NCBI GenBank assembly: GCA_003222305.1
Contig: QHVQ01000009.1
Location: 1 to 45,524, forward strand
Reading direction: 5' to 3'
DNA from: Acidobacteriota bacterium
GTDB taxonomy: Bacteria; Acidobacteriota; Polarisedimenticolia; Gp22-AA2; AA152
Length of the DNA stretch: 45,524 nucleotides
Below are positions 23,410-31,487 of the stretch, piece after piece (positions within the stretch are counted from its first letter, which is position 1; every line of letters starts with the position of its first letter). Below the pieces are notes generated by a model. That model was given only the letters and a program-made list of their open reading frames with translations, had not been told where the DNA came from and made no database searches. Position numbers and translations under genes: made by a program.

Positions 23410-24816
23410 ATGCCCCAGCCAACCGTGAAGGCGTCCAAGGGTCCCCCGCTCGCACAGGCCGGCCGTTTCCTGGCCGACGCCAGTGAAAGGTACTTCCCCG
23501 ACGCTTTCGTCTTCGCCCTCGCTGCGGTGCTGTTGGTATTCGTCGGGGGGCTGTGGCTCGGGGAAAAACCCAGCAGACTGATCTCCGAGTTCGGCGGGAG
23601 CTTCTGGGCCCTGGTGCCCTTCACCATGCAGATGGCTCTGGTGATCATCGGAGGCTTCGTGGTGGCCAGCTCGCCTCTTCTGGCCCGCGCGATCGGGGCA
23701 CTCGGTGCGGTCCCGAAGACCGCGCGGGGCGCCGTGGCGTTCGTGGCCTTCTTTGCCATGACCAGTTCGATGATTTCCTGGGGCCTTTCCCTGGTTTTCA
23801 CCGGGCTCCTGGTCAGAGAGGTCACCCGGAGAGTGGCGGGTGTGGATTACCGGGCGGGAGGAGCGGCTGCTTTCCTGGGGCTGGGGAGGGTCTGGGCGCT
23901 TGGTCTTTCTTCCTCCGCCGCGCTGATGCAGGCGACCCCCTCGTCCATTCCCGCGGCTCTCCTTCCGGTAACGGGCGTCATTTCGTTGTCCGAGACCATC
24001 TTCCTCTGGCAAAGTCTCCTTCTAGCGGCGGTTCTTATCGTTGTCTCGGTGGGGGTGGCTTATTACTCCTGCCCGAGACCTGAGGAGGCGCGCACCGCGC
24101 AGGAGATGGGAGTCCTTTTCGAGGCAAACCCCGAGCGGACTCGGGAGGCCGCCACTCCCGCGGGGAAGATGGAGGAGAGTCCCTTCTGGGGGGTGGCGGT
24201 GGCCCTCCTGATGCTCGCTTACCTGGGACTCGAATGGCAGGAGAAGGGCCTCATCGCCGCCCTGGATCTAAATAACTTCAATCTGGCCTTCCTGGGTCTG
24301 GGACTGATGCTGCACGGTCGGCCCCGTTCGTTCCTCTCCGCCGTGGGAAAGGCGGTCCCCGCCACGTCCGGAGTCTTAATCCAGTTCCCGTTCTACGCCG
24401 GGATCTTCGGAATCATCTCCAAGACGTCCATCGCCTCGCTGTTGGCGGGTTGGTTCGTCAAGATCTCCACTCCCGGCACGTTTCCCCTTCTGGTGGCTCT
24501 CTACTCGGCCGTGCTGGGGGTCTTCGTTCCATCGGGGGGCGGAAAATGGATCGTCGAAGCGCCCTATGTCATGGCCTCCGCCAACACGTGGCATGCGCAC
24601 CTGGGCTGGACCGTGCAGATCTACAACGCAGCCGAAGCGCTCCCGAACCTCATCAATCCCTTTTGGATGCTTCCCCTCATGGGAATTCTCAACGTGAAGG
24701 CCCGAGATCTGGCGGGATATTCCATTCTCCAGCTCCTGTTTCACGCTCCCCTGGTCTTCCTTCTCTCCTGGCTCCTCGCCCAAACGCTGACTTATCACCT
24801 TCCCGTACTCCCCTAA
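23410..24816 (+). CDS. short-chain fatty acid transporter, AtoE family
   Basis: A 468-residue inner-membrane carrier of the AtoE family (proposed uptake of butyrate/acetoacetate-like acids). About ten hydrophobic helices are visible. Family-typical segments include AFFAMTSSMISWGLSLVFTG, SSSAALMQATPSSIP and GVFVPSGGGKWIVEAPYVM near the end, followed by NLINPFWMLPLMGIL. The ATG at 23410 has GGGAG ten bases upstream. It stands alone, facing away from the exporter operon. The catabolic carboxylase genes at 34-38 kb make organic-acid use plausible, though the genes are not linked. Confidence 0.92.
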   Translation: MPQPTVKASKGPPLAQAGRFLADASERYFPDAFVFALAAVLLVFVGGLWLGEKPSRLISEFGGSFWALVPFTMQMALVIIGGFVVASSPLLARAIGALGAVPKTARGAVAFVAFFAMTSSMISWGLSLVFTGLLVREVTRRVAGVDYRAGGAAAFLGLGRVWALGLSSSAALMQATPSSIPAALLPVTGVISLSETIFLWQSLLLAAVLIVVSVGVAYYSCPRPEEARTAQEMGVLFEANPERTREAATPAGKMEESPFWGVAVALLMLAYLGLEWQEKGLIAALDLNNFNLAFLGLGLMLHGRPRSFLSAVGKAVPATSGVLIQFPFYAGIFGIISKTSIASLLAGWFVKISTPGTFPLLVALYSAVLGVFVPSGGGKWIVEAPYVMASANTWHAHLGWTVQIYNAAEALPNLINPFWMLPLMGILNVKARDLAGYSILQLLFHAPLVFLLSWLLAQTLTYHLPVLP

Positions 24817-24848
24817 AAGGAAAAGGGGCGGAGAGATCGCTCCGCCCC
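24814..24848 (-). terminator. intrinsic terminator after yceI-like gene
   Basis: GGGGCGGAG (24825-24833) pairs perfectly with CTCCGCCCC (24840-24848) around a six-base loop. On the minus strand it is followed by TTTTCCTTTT (24824-24815). It therefore suits termination of the minus-strand gene ending at 24875; on the plus strand there is no T run. Confidence 0.8.
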
Positions 24849-24874
24849 CCTAGCGAACGAGTCTGCAGGGGCTG

Positions 24875-25510
24875 TCAGTTTTTCTTGGGCGCCGTTTCGG
24901 GGGCGGCCGCCTTGGGCGCCGCGCGAACCCCCTCGACGTCGAGCAGGATTTCCACTTCGTCACCCAGCAGGGCGCCGCCTCCTTCGATGGCCTTGTTCCA
25001 GGAGACGCCGAAGTCCTGTCGATTGATCTTGGTCTTCGCCTCGAAGCCTCCGCGGTAATTCCCCCAGGGATCGGGACTGAAGCCAAGCACCTCGGCCTCC
25101 AGCGTAACGGGCTTCGTGACCCCGTGAATGGTCAAATCGCCCTTCACCGTCGCCTTGTTGGTCCCCTGGGGAGTCACCGAGGTGGCTCGAAAGGTGATTT
25201 TCGGGAACTTCTGGACATCAAAAAAATCGGGGCTCTTCAGATGCGTATCCCGATCCTTGTTTCCGGTGTCGATGCTGGCCGCGTCAATGGAGACCTCCAC
25301 CGTCGTCTTCGAAAGATCCTTGGGATCCAGAGTGATGGTGCCCTCATACGTGTCGAACTTCCCGGGCACCTTGCTGAAAAAATGCCGAATGCTGAAACCC
25401 ACGCTGGAATGGTTCGGGTCGATCTTGTAGGTCTCGGGGGCAGCCGCCGCCCGTCCCGCGAACAGCGACATCCCCAGGATGATCGCGGACCACAAGCGCA
25501 TGGTTCTCAC
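24875..25510 (-). CDS. YceI-family periplasmic protein
   Basis: A 211-residue exported lipocalin-like protein that binds a polyisoprenoid in characterised members. A signal peptide (about 1-24, AGRAAAA) is followed by the YceI barrel (about 26-193). The opening ETYKIDPNHSSVGFSIRHFFSKVPGKF, with GDLTIHGVTKPVTL, LGFSPDPWGNYRGGFEA and INRQDFGVSWN, is diagnostic when read in pieces. A charged Ala/Pro/Lys tail closes the protein (APKAAAPETAPKKN). The start is GTG at 25510 or ATG three codons later at 25501; AGGGAGGAAGAGG lies upstream of both. An intrinsic terminator follows. The DsbA-like gene upstream on the same strand ends 138 bases earlier. Confidence 0.93.
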   Translation of the reverse strand: MRTMRLWSAIILGMSLFAGRAAAAPETYKIDPNHSSVGFSIRHFFSKVPGKFDTYEGTITLDPKDLSKTTVEVSIDAASIDTGNKDRDTHLKSPDFFDVQKFPKITFRATSVTPQGTNKATVKGDLTIHGVTKPVTLEAEVLGFSPDPWGNYRGGFEAKTKINRQDFGVSWNKAIEGGGALLGDEVEILLDVEGVRAAPKAAAPETAPKKN

Positions 25511-25574
25511 GTGCCTCTTCCTCCCTTGTGAAAGGTTTCTGTCCAGGCTCCCGTCTTGCCGGTCAGTCTGCGAA

Positions 25575-25600
25575 CACCCGGCGGGCTCCCCGCCCGGGTG
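25575..25600 (-). terminator. strong GC hairpin after the DsbA-like gene
   Basis: CACCCGGCGGG pairs with CCCGCCCGGGTG with one bulged base and a three-base loop. It lies between the DsbA-like stop (25649) and the YceI start. There is no T run on the minus strand beyond TT, so it is either a weak terminator or an mRNA-stabilising stem. Confidence 0.35.
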
Positions 25601-25648
25601 AGCGCTGCATGGGCCGAACGACGCGAGGATTCGACTCTTCTTCTGGAT

Positions 25649-26701
25649 TTACTTGCTGCCGGATTTGGCCAGCTCGCGGTCGATGACTTCGGAAAAAGCC
25701 TCCGGCCCCTGCGCACCCACCACGGCAATGCCGTTGATGAAAAACGACGGAGTGCTGTTGACGCCCGCTTTGGTGGCATCGGCGACGTCCTTGGTGACCT
25801 CGGCGGTGAATTTTCCCGACTCCACGCAGCTCTTGAACTTGTCGGCATTCAGGCCCAGCCGAGACGCCGTGGCCTCCATGTCCGGCACCGAGAGCTTTGC
25901 CTGATCGGCGTAAAGGGCGTCATGAAACTCCCAAAACTTCCCCTGCTCGTTGGCGCACTGGGCCGCCTCGGCTGCCTTTTCTGCGAAGGGATGGAAGCTC
26001 AGGGGGTAGTCCCGGTAGACGAAACGGACTTTACCTTGATACTTCTCAAGCACCTGTTTGATGGCGGCCTCGGCGCGGCTGCAGTAGGGGCACTGGAAAT
26101 CGGAGAACTCGACGATGGTGACGGGGGCGCTGGTGGGCCCTTTGACAGGATCGTCATCCACCGCCACATCCACTCGAGGAGGCTCGAGCAGAATCTGGAC
26201 CTTGTACTTGGATCGGAGGCTCTGAAGATAGCTTTGCTGGGCCTGCTGCCCCTTCTGGTCCTTGAGCCATTTCACGATGTCGGGCGTCACCTGCTCCTTG
26301 GTTTTTCCGGGCATCCGGGCTTTGTTCCCCTCCCAAACCTGGTCGATCTCCGCCGGGGCCGGATCCGCCAGCTTGGCGTTCACTTCTTTCTGGAGCAGTG
26401 CGTCCTTCGTGATCCCCTGGGCCTTGGCCTCCTTCTCCAGGAGCGTATCGGTGACGAGCTGCTCGAGCGCCTGCTGGCGTGCATCGTAGATCTGCTTCGC
26501 AACGCGCTCGTCGACCTGGGCGATGGTAATCGACTGACCATCGACCAGGGCAGCGTTTCCCGAGGAGGACGCGGCCGGTTCCTTGGTCGCGTCTTTCTTC
26601 GCGGAAGCGCCGCTCGGAGTGGCCGACGAGCAGCCTGACGTGGCCAGGAAGCACACCAGGAGCGACATGGAGAGGAGCAGGGTAGACTTACGGCAGAACA
26701 T
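25649..26701 (-). CDS. DsbA-type thioredoxin lipoprotein with SurA-like N-terminal domain
   Basis: A 350-residue predicted lipoprotein. The signal has a lipobox-like ATSGC with Cys24 as the lipidated residue. A low-complexity linker (25-50) is followed by a SurA/PrsA-like helical chaperone domain (about 52-165, with VDGQSITIAQVDERV and QLVTDTLLEKEAKAQG) but no rotamase domain. The C-terminal DsbA-like domain (about 177-350) has FSDFQCPYC (Cys204 and Cys207) and the cis-Pro loop GVNSTPSFFING. It probably oxidises or isomerises disulfides at the envelope, with the N-terminal domain holding unfolded clients. ATG 26701 follows TGGAGG at six bases. No DsbB is near. Confidence 0.9.
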   Translation of the reverse strand: MFCRKSTLLLSMSLLVCFLATSGCSSATPSGASAKKDATKEPAASSSGNAALVDGQSITIAQVDERVAKQIYDARQQALEQLVTDTLLEKEAKAQGITKDALLQKEVNAKLADPAPAEIDQVWEGNKARMPGKTKEQVTPDIVKWLKDQKGQQAQQSYLQSLRSKYKVQILLEPPRVDVAVDDDPVKGPTSAPVTIVEFSDFQCPYCSRAEAAIKQVLEKYQGKVRFVYRDYPLSFHPFAEKAAEAAQCANEQGKFWEFHDALYADQAKLSVPDMEATASRLGLNADKFKSCVESGKFTAEVTKDVADATKAGVNSTPSFFINGIAVVGAQGPEAFSEVIDRELAKSGSK

Positions 26702-26860
26702 TGGGAACCTCCAGGGTCCAAATGAAGTTACGCCACCCCGGGCCGGTCCCGGGAACTTCCGGGTGGGCCGGCTTGGTGCAGGGGATGAGTCGGTCGGCGG
26801 CCTATTCTAAGGCCTTCCTCTCATTTGTACAAACCCTCCCTGCAGGGGGTAACCGCATAT

Positions 26861-28039
26861 CTACGGAGCGGGCCCGGCCGCACGCGCCAGAATCCTCGCA
26901 ACTCCTTCTGCAAAGATCTCCTCCCGTGGCAGCAGACTTAGCACCAGATAGGCGGGAACAGGAAATTCGAAAAAGAAGCCCGGATGGGCCAGAACCCCGT
27001 CCTCCTCAAGCAGCCGGAGAACCCAATCCTCTTCGCTCATGATGGCGGGGACCTGAAGTACCGCGGTCCACCCACCTTCGCACGGCAACAGCCGACAGGG
27101 GGAAGGTTGAATCGTTGCCCCCTGAAGGTGCCGCAGGTTTCGGCCGGTTCGCCGCCGGAGTTCCTGGCGAATCCCGCGCGCCGCGGTCAAGAGCGCCCCG
27201 ACGGCGTGTTGCACGGGGGTGTTGACGGAGAGGTAGGTATCGGCCACCAGCTCCAAACGCTCCTTCGCTTCCTGTTTCTCGGGGCCCGGGCCACCCACCG
27301 CGATCCAGCCCAGTTTCATCTGGGGAAGTCCCGCCAGCTTGGACAGCCCCCCCAGGCTGAAGGTGAGCGCCCTCTCGCATTCCAGGACGCCGGCCGCCCG
27401 ATCCGAATCTTCTCCGTGAGGGTACTCGGCGAACACTTCGTCGCCGAGGAGGGCTATTCCCCGCCTCGAGCAGAGGGACTCAAGGCCTCTCAGTTCCTGG
27501 CGCTTCAGGTAGGTACCCGTGGGGTTATTGGGATTCACCGCGACGATTAGACGGGTCCGGGAGCCCACCCGTGCCTCGAGGGTAGCCAGGTCCACGGACC
27601 AGGTGCCGTCCAAGACCAAGGGGTAACCTACACTCACCACGCCCTCCAGCCGAGTGAGGAAATCGAAGAGGGGATAGCTGGGCTGGGGTACCAAAATCTC
27701 GTCACCCGGATCCGCCAGGAGCTTGAAGAGCCAGGCGTAGGCTTCGCTGGTGCTCGCGGTCAGGAATAGATCCTGGGCATCCACCAGGATTCCCCTCTCG
27801 GCGTAGACCCCCGCCACGGCCTGCCGCGCAGCCCACAGGCCCCGTGGATCCGGATGGTAGACGAGAGCGCCGGGATCGGAGAGAGGCGGGAGGAGCTCCG
27901 AACCGGGATAGTTCAACCCTACTTGGGTGGGATTGGTCTCGGTCAGGTCCAGGATCGGCTCCCCGGCGTGCCGTTTGCGTTCCACCGATTCCGCGAGACG
28001 GTTGTGCGATCGGTCCCAGGCGGTGCGTCGGGAAAACAT
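26861..28039 (-). CDS. PLP-dependent aminotransferase, class I/II
   Basis: A 392-residue fold-type I aminotransferase. Typical landmarks are LDLTETNPTQVGL (N-terminal substrate region), STSEAYAWLFKLLADPGD (PLP phosphate loop), VNPNNPTGTYLKR, DEVFAEY (Asp contacting the PLP ring nitrogen) and SLGGLSKLAGLPQMKLGW, in which the Lys after SLGGLS is the PLP Schiff base. The substrate is not clear. It looks closest to the aspartate/alanine aminotransferase superfamily. The gene follows cbs on the same strand with a 31-base gap, so cotranscription is likely, which could point to sulfur-amino-acid or methionine-related metabolism. No clear ribosome site precedes the ATG. Confidence 0.9.
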   Translation of the reverse strand: MFSRRTAWDRSHNRLAESVERKRHAGEPILDLTETNPTQVGLNYPGSELLPPLSDPGALVYHPDPRGLWAARQAVAGVYAERGILVDAQDLFLTASTSEAYAWLFKLLADPGDEILVPQPSYPLFDFLTRLEGVVSVGYPLVLDGTWSVDLATLEARVGSRTRLIVAVNPNNPTGTYLKRQELRGLESLCSRRGIALLGDEVFAEYPHGEDSDRAAGVLECERALTFSLGGLSKLAGLPQMKLGWIAVGGPGPEKQEAKERLELVADTYLSVNTPVQHAVGALLTAARGIRQELRRRTGRNLRHLQGATIQPSPCRLLPCEGGWTAVLQVPAIMSEEDWVLRLLEEDGVLAHPGFFFEFPVPAYLVLSLLPREEIFAEGVARILARAAGPAP

Positions 28040-28070
28040 CGGGGAGGAAAACCTCGAGAGGTAAAGGGGC

Positions 28071-29441
28071 CTAGCGGTTGGAGGCCGCCAAGTACTCGAT
28101 CAGGTCGATCTTCGTGACGACGCCCTGGAGGCGGCCGGAGTCGATGATCAGGGCGACCTTCCCCTGGGCCACCACGTCGGACAGGCGAGACACCGGGGCA
28201 GAAGGTTCCACCACCTCGTAGGTGGGCTCCGCGAGGGCCCCGGCGGATTTGTGCGCCGAGGATGGGTCGCTGAGCATGGCGCCGAGGAGTCCCGACTCGG
28301 AGAGCATGCCCACGAGGCGCTCCCCTTCCATCACCGGGACCTGGGAGATTCCATGCATCTTCATCACGCCCAAAACGTCCCTCACCGAATCGGCCGCCTG
28401 AGCGACGATGACCTTTTGTGGACGCTTGTGCAGGAGATCCTCCACGCGCCCGGCCAGCTCCTCCTCCAGAAATCCGTTCTGACGCAGCCAGGCATCATCA
28501 TAGACCTTGCTCAGGTAGCGGGAGCCCGAGTCGGGCATCAGGACCACGAGGGTCCTGCACTCGGGGTGGGCCTGCGCGTATTTGATCGCCCCGGCCATGG
28601 CCCCGCCGCAGGAGCCCCCGCCGAAAATCCCTTCCTTGCGCGTCAGTTCCCGGGCGGTGGAGAAGCACTCCTTGTCGCTCACTTGGATCACCTCGTCCAC
28701 GCATGAAAGATCGATGGTATCGGGAATGAAATCCTCGCCAAACCCCTCCACCTTGTAGGTCTTCAGGATCTTTGGTGACTTCCCCGTCTTGATGTACTCG
28801 TAGAAGATGGAGCCCACGGGATCCACCAAGACGTACTTGACCGAAGGCTTCTTCGGCTTGATATAGCGGGCGATGCCGGTGAGAGTCCCCCCCGTCCCCG
28901 TCGCCACCACCACCGCGTCCAGCTCCTCGCCCATCTGCTCCCACACTTCCGGGCCTGTGGTCCGGAAGTGGGCTTCAGGGTTGCTCATGTTCTGGTACTG
29001 GTTGGCGAAGAAGGCACTGGGAGTCGTCTCAGCGACGCGACGGGCCACCTGGTAGTAGCTGCGCGGGTCTTCAGGCGGTACGGCCGTAGGGGTGGTGATC
29101 ACCTTGGCCCCGAACGCCCGAAGCGCCTTGATTTTCTCGTCGCTGACCTTGTCGGGCATGACCAGGATGGTGTGATAGCCTCGGGCGGCCCCCACCATGG
29201 CAAGTCCCATGCCGGTATTGCCGGATGTGCACTCCACTACGGTCCCCCCGGGCTTCAGCTCACCCGACCGCTCAGCGTCTTCGATAATCTGGACGGCGAT
29301 CCTGTCCTTGACGCTGCTGCCCGGATTCAGATACTCCAGCTTGGCATAAAAGGTGGCTCCCGTGTCCCGGCCCAGGCGGTTGATTCGGACCAGGGGTGTG
29401 TGCCCGATGGCGTCCACGACATTGTCGTAAACGTTTTGCAT
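28071..29441 (-). CDS. cbs: cystathionine beta-synthase with CBS-domain pair
   Basis: Condenses L-serine and homocysteine to cystathionine in transsulfuration; related members act as cysteine synthases. The PLP fold-type II catalytic domain (about 1-320) has the Schiff-base lysine Lys45 in NPGSSVKDRIA, SGNTGMGLAM, GTGGTLTGIARYIK and IFGGGSCGGAMAG. A tandem pair of CBS domains (about 335-456) follows, which in eukaryotic enzymes binds adenosyl ligands for regulation. The 456-residue length and domain order fit CBS rather than CysK or CysM. The same-strand aminotransferase begins 31 bases downstream. A 7-bp inverted repeat (CTTGACT/AGTCAAG) lies directly upstream of the ATG and may be an operator. 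Confidence 0.93.
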   Translation of the reverse strand: MQNVYDNVVDAIGHTPLVRINRLGRDTGATFYAKLEYLNPGSSVKDRIAVQIIEDAERSGELKPGGTVVECTSGNTGMGLAMVGAARGYHTILVMPDKVSDEKIKALRAFGAKVITTPTAVPPEDPRSYYQVARRVAETTPSAFFANQYQNMSNPEAHFRTTGPEVWEQMGEELDAVVVATGTGGTLTGIARYIKPKKPSVKYVLVDPVGSIFYEYIKTGKSPKILKTYKVEGFGEDFIPDTIDLSCVDEVIQVSDKECFSTARELTRKEGIFGGGSCGGAMAGAIKYAQAHPECRTLVVLMPDSGSRYLSKVYDDAWLRQNGFLEEELAGRVEDLLHKRPQKVIVAQAADSVRDVLGVMKMHGISQVPVMEGERLVGMLSESGLLGAMLSDPSSAHKSAGALAEPTYEVVEPSAPVSRLSDVVAQGKVALIIDSGRLQGVVTKIDLIEYLAASNR

Positions 29442-29451
29442 GGCTCGTCAT

Positions 29452-29480
29452 CTTGACTTGTTCCGGGGTATCGAGTCAAG
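29452..29480. promoter_or_regulatory. inverted repeat upstream of cbs
   Basis: CTTGACT at 29452-29458 and AGTCAAG at 29474-29480 are perfect reverse complements separated by 15 bases. They lie within 40 bases upstream of the cbs ATG, on the side where a regulator or a leader structure would act. It is unproven; the arms could also double as -35-like sequence. Confidence 0.3.
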
Positions 29481-29622
29481 GACAGGCGTGGCGGCGAGGG
29501 GAGAAGAATACGTGCCAGGCTCGCCGGCTCGTGTCGGAGCGGAATTCCTGGGAGCAGGGACCAGGCCGGGGGTCCCGGGCTGGAGCTGCACTGAGAAAAA
29601 TGAACCCGAACCACTCTGGGAG

Positions 29623-29631
29623 TGCTAGAAT
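29623..29631 (+). promoter_or_regulatory. extended -10 promoter of NifU-like gene
   Basis: TGC followed by TAGAAT (29626-29631) matches an extended -10. No good -35 is visible. Transcription would start near 29638, giving a leader of about 48 bases before the ATG at 29686. Confidence 0.45.
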
Positions 29632-29685
29632 GTCCAGACTTCTCCTGCAGCGGTGCGGCCAGGATTCTCCTTTGGGACGGTGCGT

Positions 29686-29973
29686 ATGGAAGATTCGACG
29701 AGCGACCCCAAGAGCAAGATTCAGGAGCTGATCGATTATCAGATCAATCCGGCCGTGGCGGGACACGGGGGGGTCATCGAGCTCCTGGACTACAAGGATG
29801 GCGTGGTCTACCTGCGCATGGGGGGAGGCTGCCAGGGATGCGGCATGGCCAATGTCACCCTGAAGCAGGGGATCGAGCGGATGCTCCGCGAAGAGATCCC
29901 GGAAATCCTGCAGGTGGTGGACACCACCGATCATGCCGGCGGGACCAATCCCTATTATCAGCCCTCCAAGTAA
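29686..29973 (+). CDS. NifU-like C-terminal domain protein (Fe-S carrier)
   Basis: A 95-residue single-domain NifU-C/Nfu-type protein that holds and passes on a Fe-S cluster. The cluster ligands are Cys49 and Cys52 in GGGCQGCGMANVTLK, with the family pattern INPAVAGHGGVIELLDYK before it. The C-terminal tail is longer than usual and ends in an Asn/Tyr-rich stretch (GTNPYYQPSK). Start ATG 29686 is used because the Nfu domain begins there; an in-frame upstream extension lacks support. The radical SAM gene begins 52 bases later on the same strand. A supply role for the iron-sulfur cluster of that enzyme is a reasonable inference. Confidence 0.9.
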   Translation: MEDSTSDPKSKIQELIDYQINPAVAGHGGVIELLDYKDGVVYLRMGGGCQGCGMANVTLKQGIERMLREEIPEILQVVDTTDHAGGTNPYYQPSK

Positions 29974-30025
29974 AGCGGACTCCGGATACCCAACCTCCGA
30001 CTCCCCGGCATCCACGGATACTTCC

Positions 30026-31477
30026 ATGCGTCAGCCAGGCGGAATTCTCCTCGTCTCCTGCTATGAGCTGGGCCACCAGCCCCTCGGGCTTGCCCTTCCC
30101 CTGGGCTTTCTGGAAGCCGCAGGATTCCGCCCGGAGGCAGTCGATGTCTCGCGCGAGCCGCTAAATCGTGCGCGGATTGCGAGCGCCCGGCTGGCCGCCC
30201 TCTCCGTGCCGATGCATACCGCCTTGCGACTCGGTGTCCGGGTCGCCGGCCTCATCCGACAAGAAAACCCTTCCTGCCACATCTGCCTCCATGGCCATTA
30301 CGCTGCTCTTAATGCCGACTATCTCCTCAGCGGCCCGGCCGATTCCATCCTCGCGGGCGAATGCGAGGCGAGCCTGGTGGACCTTGCCTGCTCGCTGGAG
30401 GCGGGACGGGATCTCTCGGAGGTCTCGGGACTGTCCTTGCCACACCGGAGAGCCGCCCCGATCCGGCGCCGCCTGCGGTTCGTTGTGCCGAGTCGAGAGC
30501 GCCTCCGGCCGCTCGCCAATTACGCTTCGCTGGAAGAGGAGAGCGGGATTCGGATTGCCGGATGCGTGCAGGCCAGCCGCGGATGTCTGCACCTCTGCCG
30601 TCACTGTCCCATCCCCCCCGTCTACCAGGGTCGATTCTTCGTGATTCCTCGCGAGGTGGTGCTCGCGGACATCCGCAGGCAGGTGGAGCTGGGTGCGACT
30701 CATATCACTTTTGGAGATCCCGATTTCCTGAACGGTCCCGGACACTCCTTGGCGCTGGTGGCGGAGATGCACCGGCTCTTTCCCTTCCTCACTTTCGATT
30801 TCACTGCCAAGATCGAGCACCTCCTCAAGCACGCCTCCCTTCTCCCGAAGCTGAAGGACGCGGGGTGTCTTTTCGTGGTGTCGGCTGTGGAATCGCTCAG
30901 CGACCGGGTGCTGAACATTCTGGACAAGGGGCACACCCGTCGAGACGTGGAAACGGTGCTCGATCTGTTTCAGAGTGCACGCCTGACCCTGCGTCCGTCC
31001 CTGGTGCCTTTCACACCCTGGTCAACACCTTCCGACTACTCCGAGCTGCTGGATTTCGTGCAGGAGCGGGACCTCGTGGATGCGGTGGAGCCGGTGCAAT
31101 TCTCGGTCCGGCGGTTGATCCCTCCAGGCTCCGGTCTGCTGGACCAGCCCGCGATGTCCCCCCACCTGGGGGCGCTGGTCCCGGAATCGTTCAGCTACAC
31201 CTGGAAGCATCCGGATGAGCGGATGGATCGACTTCATCGCCGGGTGTCATCCGAGGTCGAGCAGGCGGCCCACCGACGCGAAGCGTCGGAAGAGACCTTT
31301 CTTCGGATTCGCAGAATCTGCTCGGAGATTATCGGAAGGACCGCTCCGGCAGCTCGGAGCATGACGGAGACTGTCCTGAGGCGCCACGTGCCCCGACTGA
31401 CCGAAAGCTGGTTTTGCTGAGCGGAGCCCACCGAGGGTCAGTTGGACCCTCTTCGGCGGGTAGACCGAGTGGTCTGA
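30026..31477 (+). CDS. radical SAM selenoprotein with Cys-Sec-Ala-Glu-Pro tail
   Basis: Radical SAM enzyme, 483 residues when the in-frame TGA at 31418-31420 is read as selenocysteine, or 464 if it stops there. A B12-binding-like domain occupies about 1-140. The cluster ligands are Cys187, Cys191 and Cys194 in SRGCLHLCRHC. The apparent C-terminus, LTESWFC, continues past the TGA as U-A-E-P-T-E-G-Q-L-D-P-L-R-R-V-D-R-V-V and stops at TGA 31475, 10 bases before the converging ATP-grasp stop. A Cys-Sec-Ala-Glu-Pro tail matches a family I recall from NCBI naming as the CUAEP/CCAEP-tail radical SAM (seleno)protein. A SECIS-like hairpin follows the UGA. Start ATG 30026 is taken because the domain begins there; the frame is open 31 codons further up. 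The substrate is unknown. Confidence 0.88.
31418..31420 (+). other. selenocysteine codon (UGA, recoded)
   Basis: In-frame TGA preceded by TGC and followed by GCG GAG CCC, giving Cys-Sec-Ala-Glu-Pro. Automatic callers would end the gene here. The downstream frame stays open for 18 more codons. Confidence 0.85.
31427..31460 (+). promoter_or_regulatory. bacterial SECIS element
   Basis: GAGGGTC (31433-31439) pairs perfectly with GACCCTC (31445-31451) over 7 bp, with a five-base loop AGTTG (31440-31444). Below it CCCACC (31427-31432) pairs with GGCGGG (31455-31460) over five of six positions, with a three-base bulge. The apical loop begins 19 bases after the UGA and has G as its second base. This fits the published bacterial SECIS description (loop about 16-37 bases after UGA, G within the first two loop bases). 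The element lies inside the coding region, as bacterial SECIS do. Confidence 0.8.
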
Positions 31478-31487
31478 GCCGACGGTT

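Noticed and set aside
31427-31460. Intrinsic terminator between the radical SAM and ATP-grasp genes
   Set aside because: The hairpin lacks a T run and lies inside the open reading frame after the UGA; its position and loop fit a SECIS element better.
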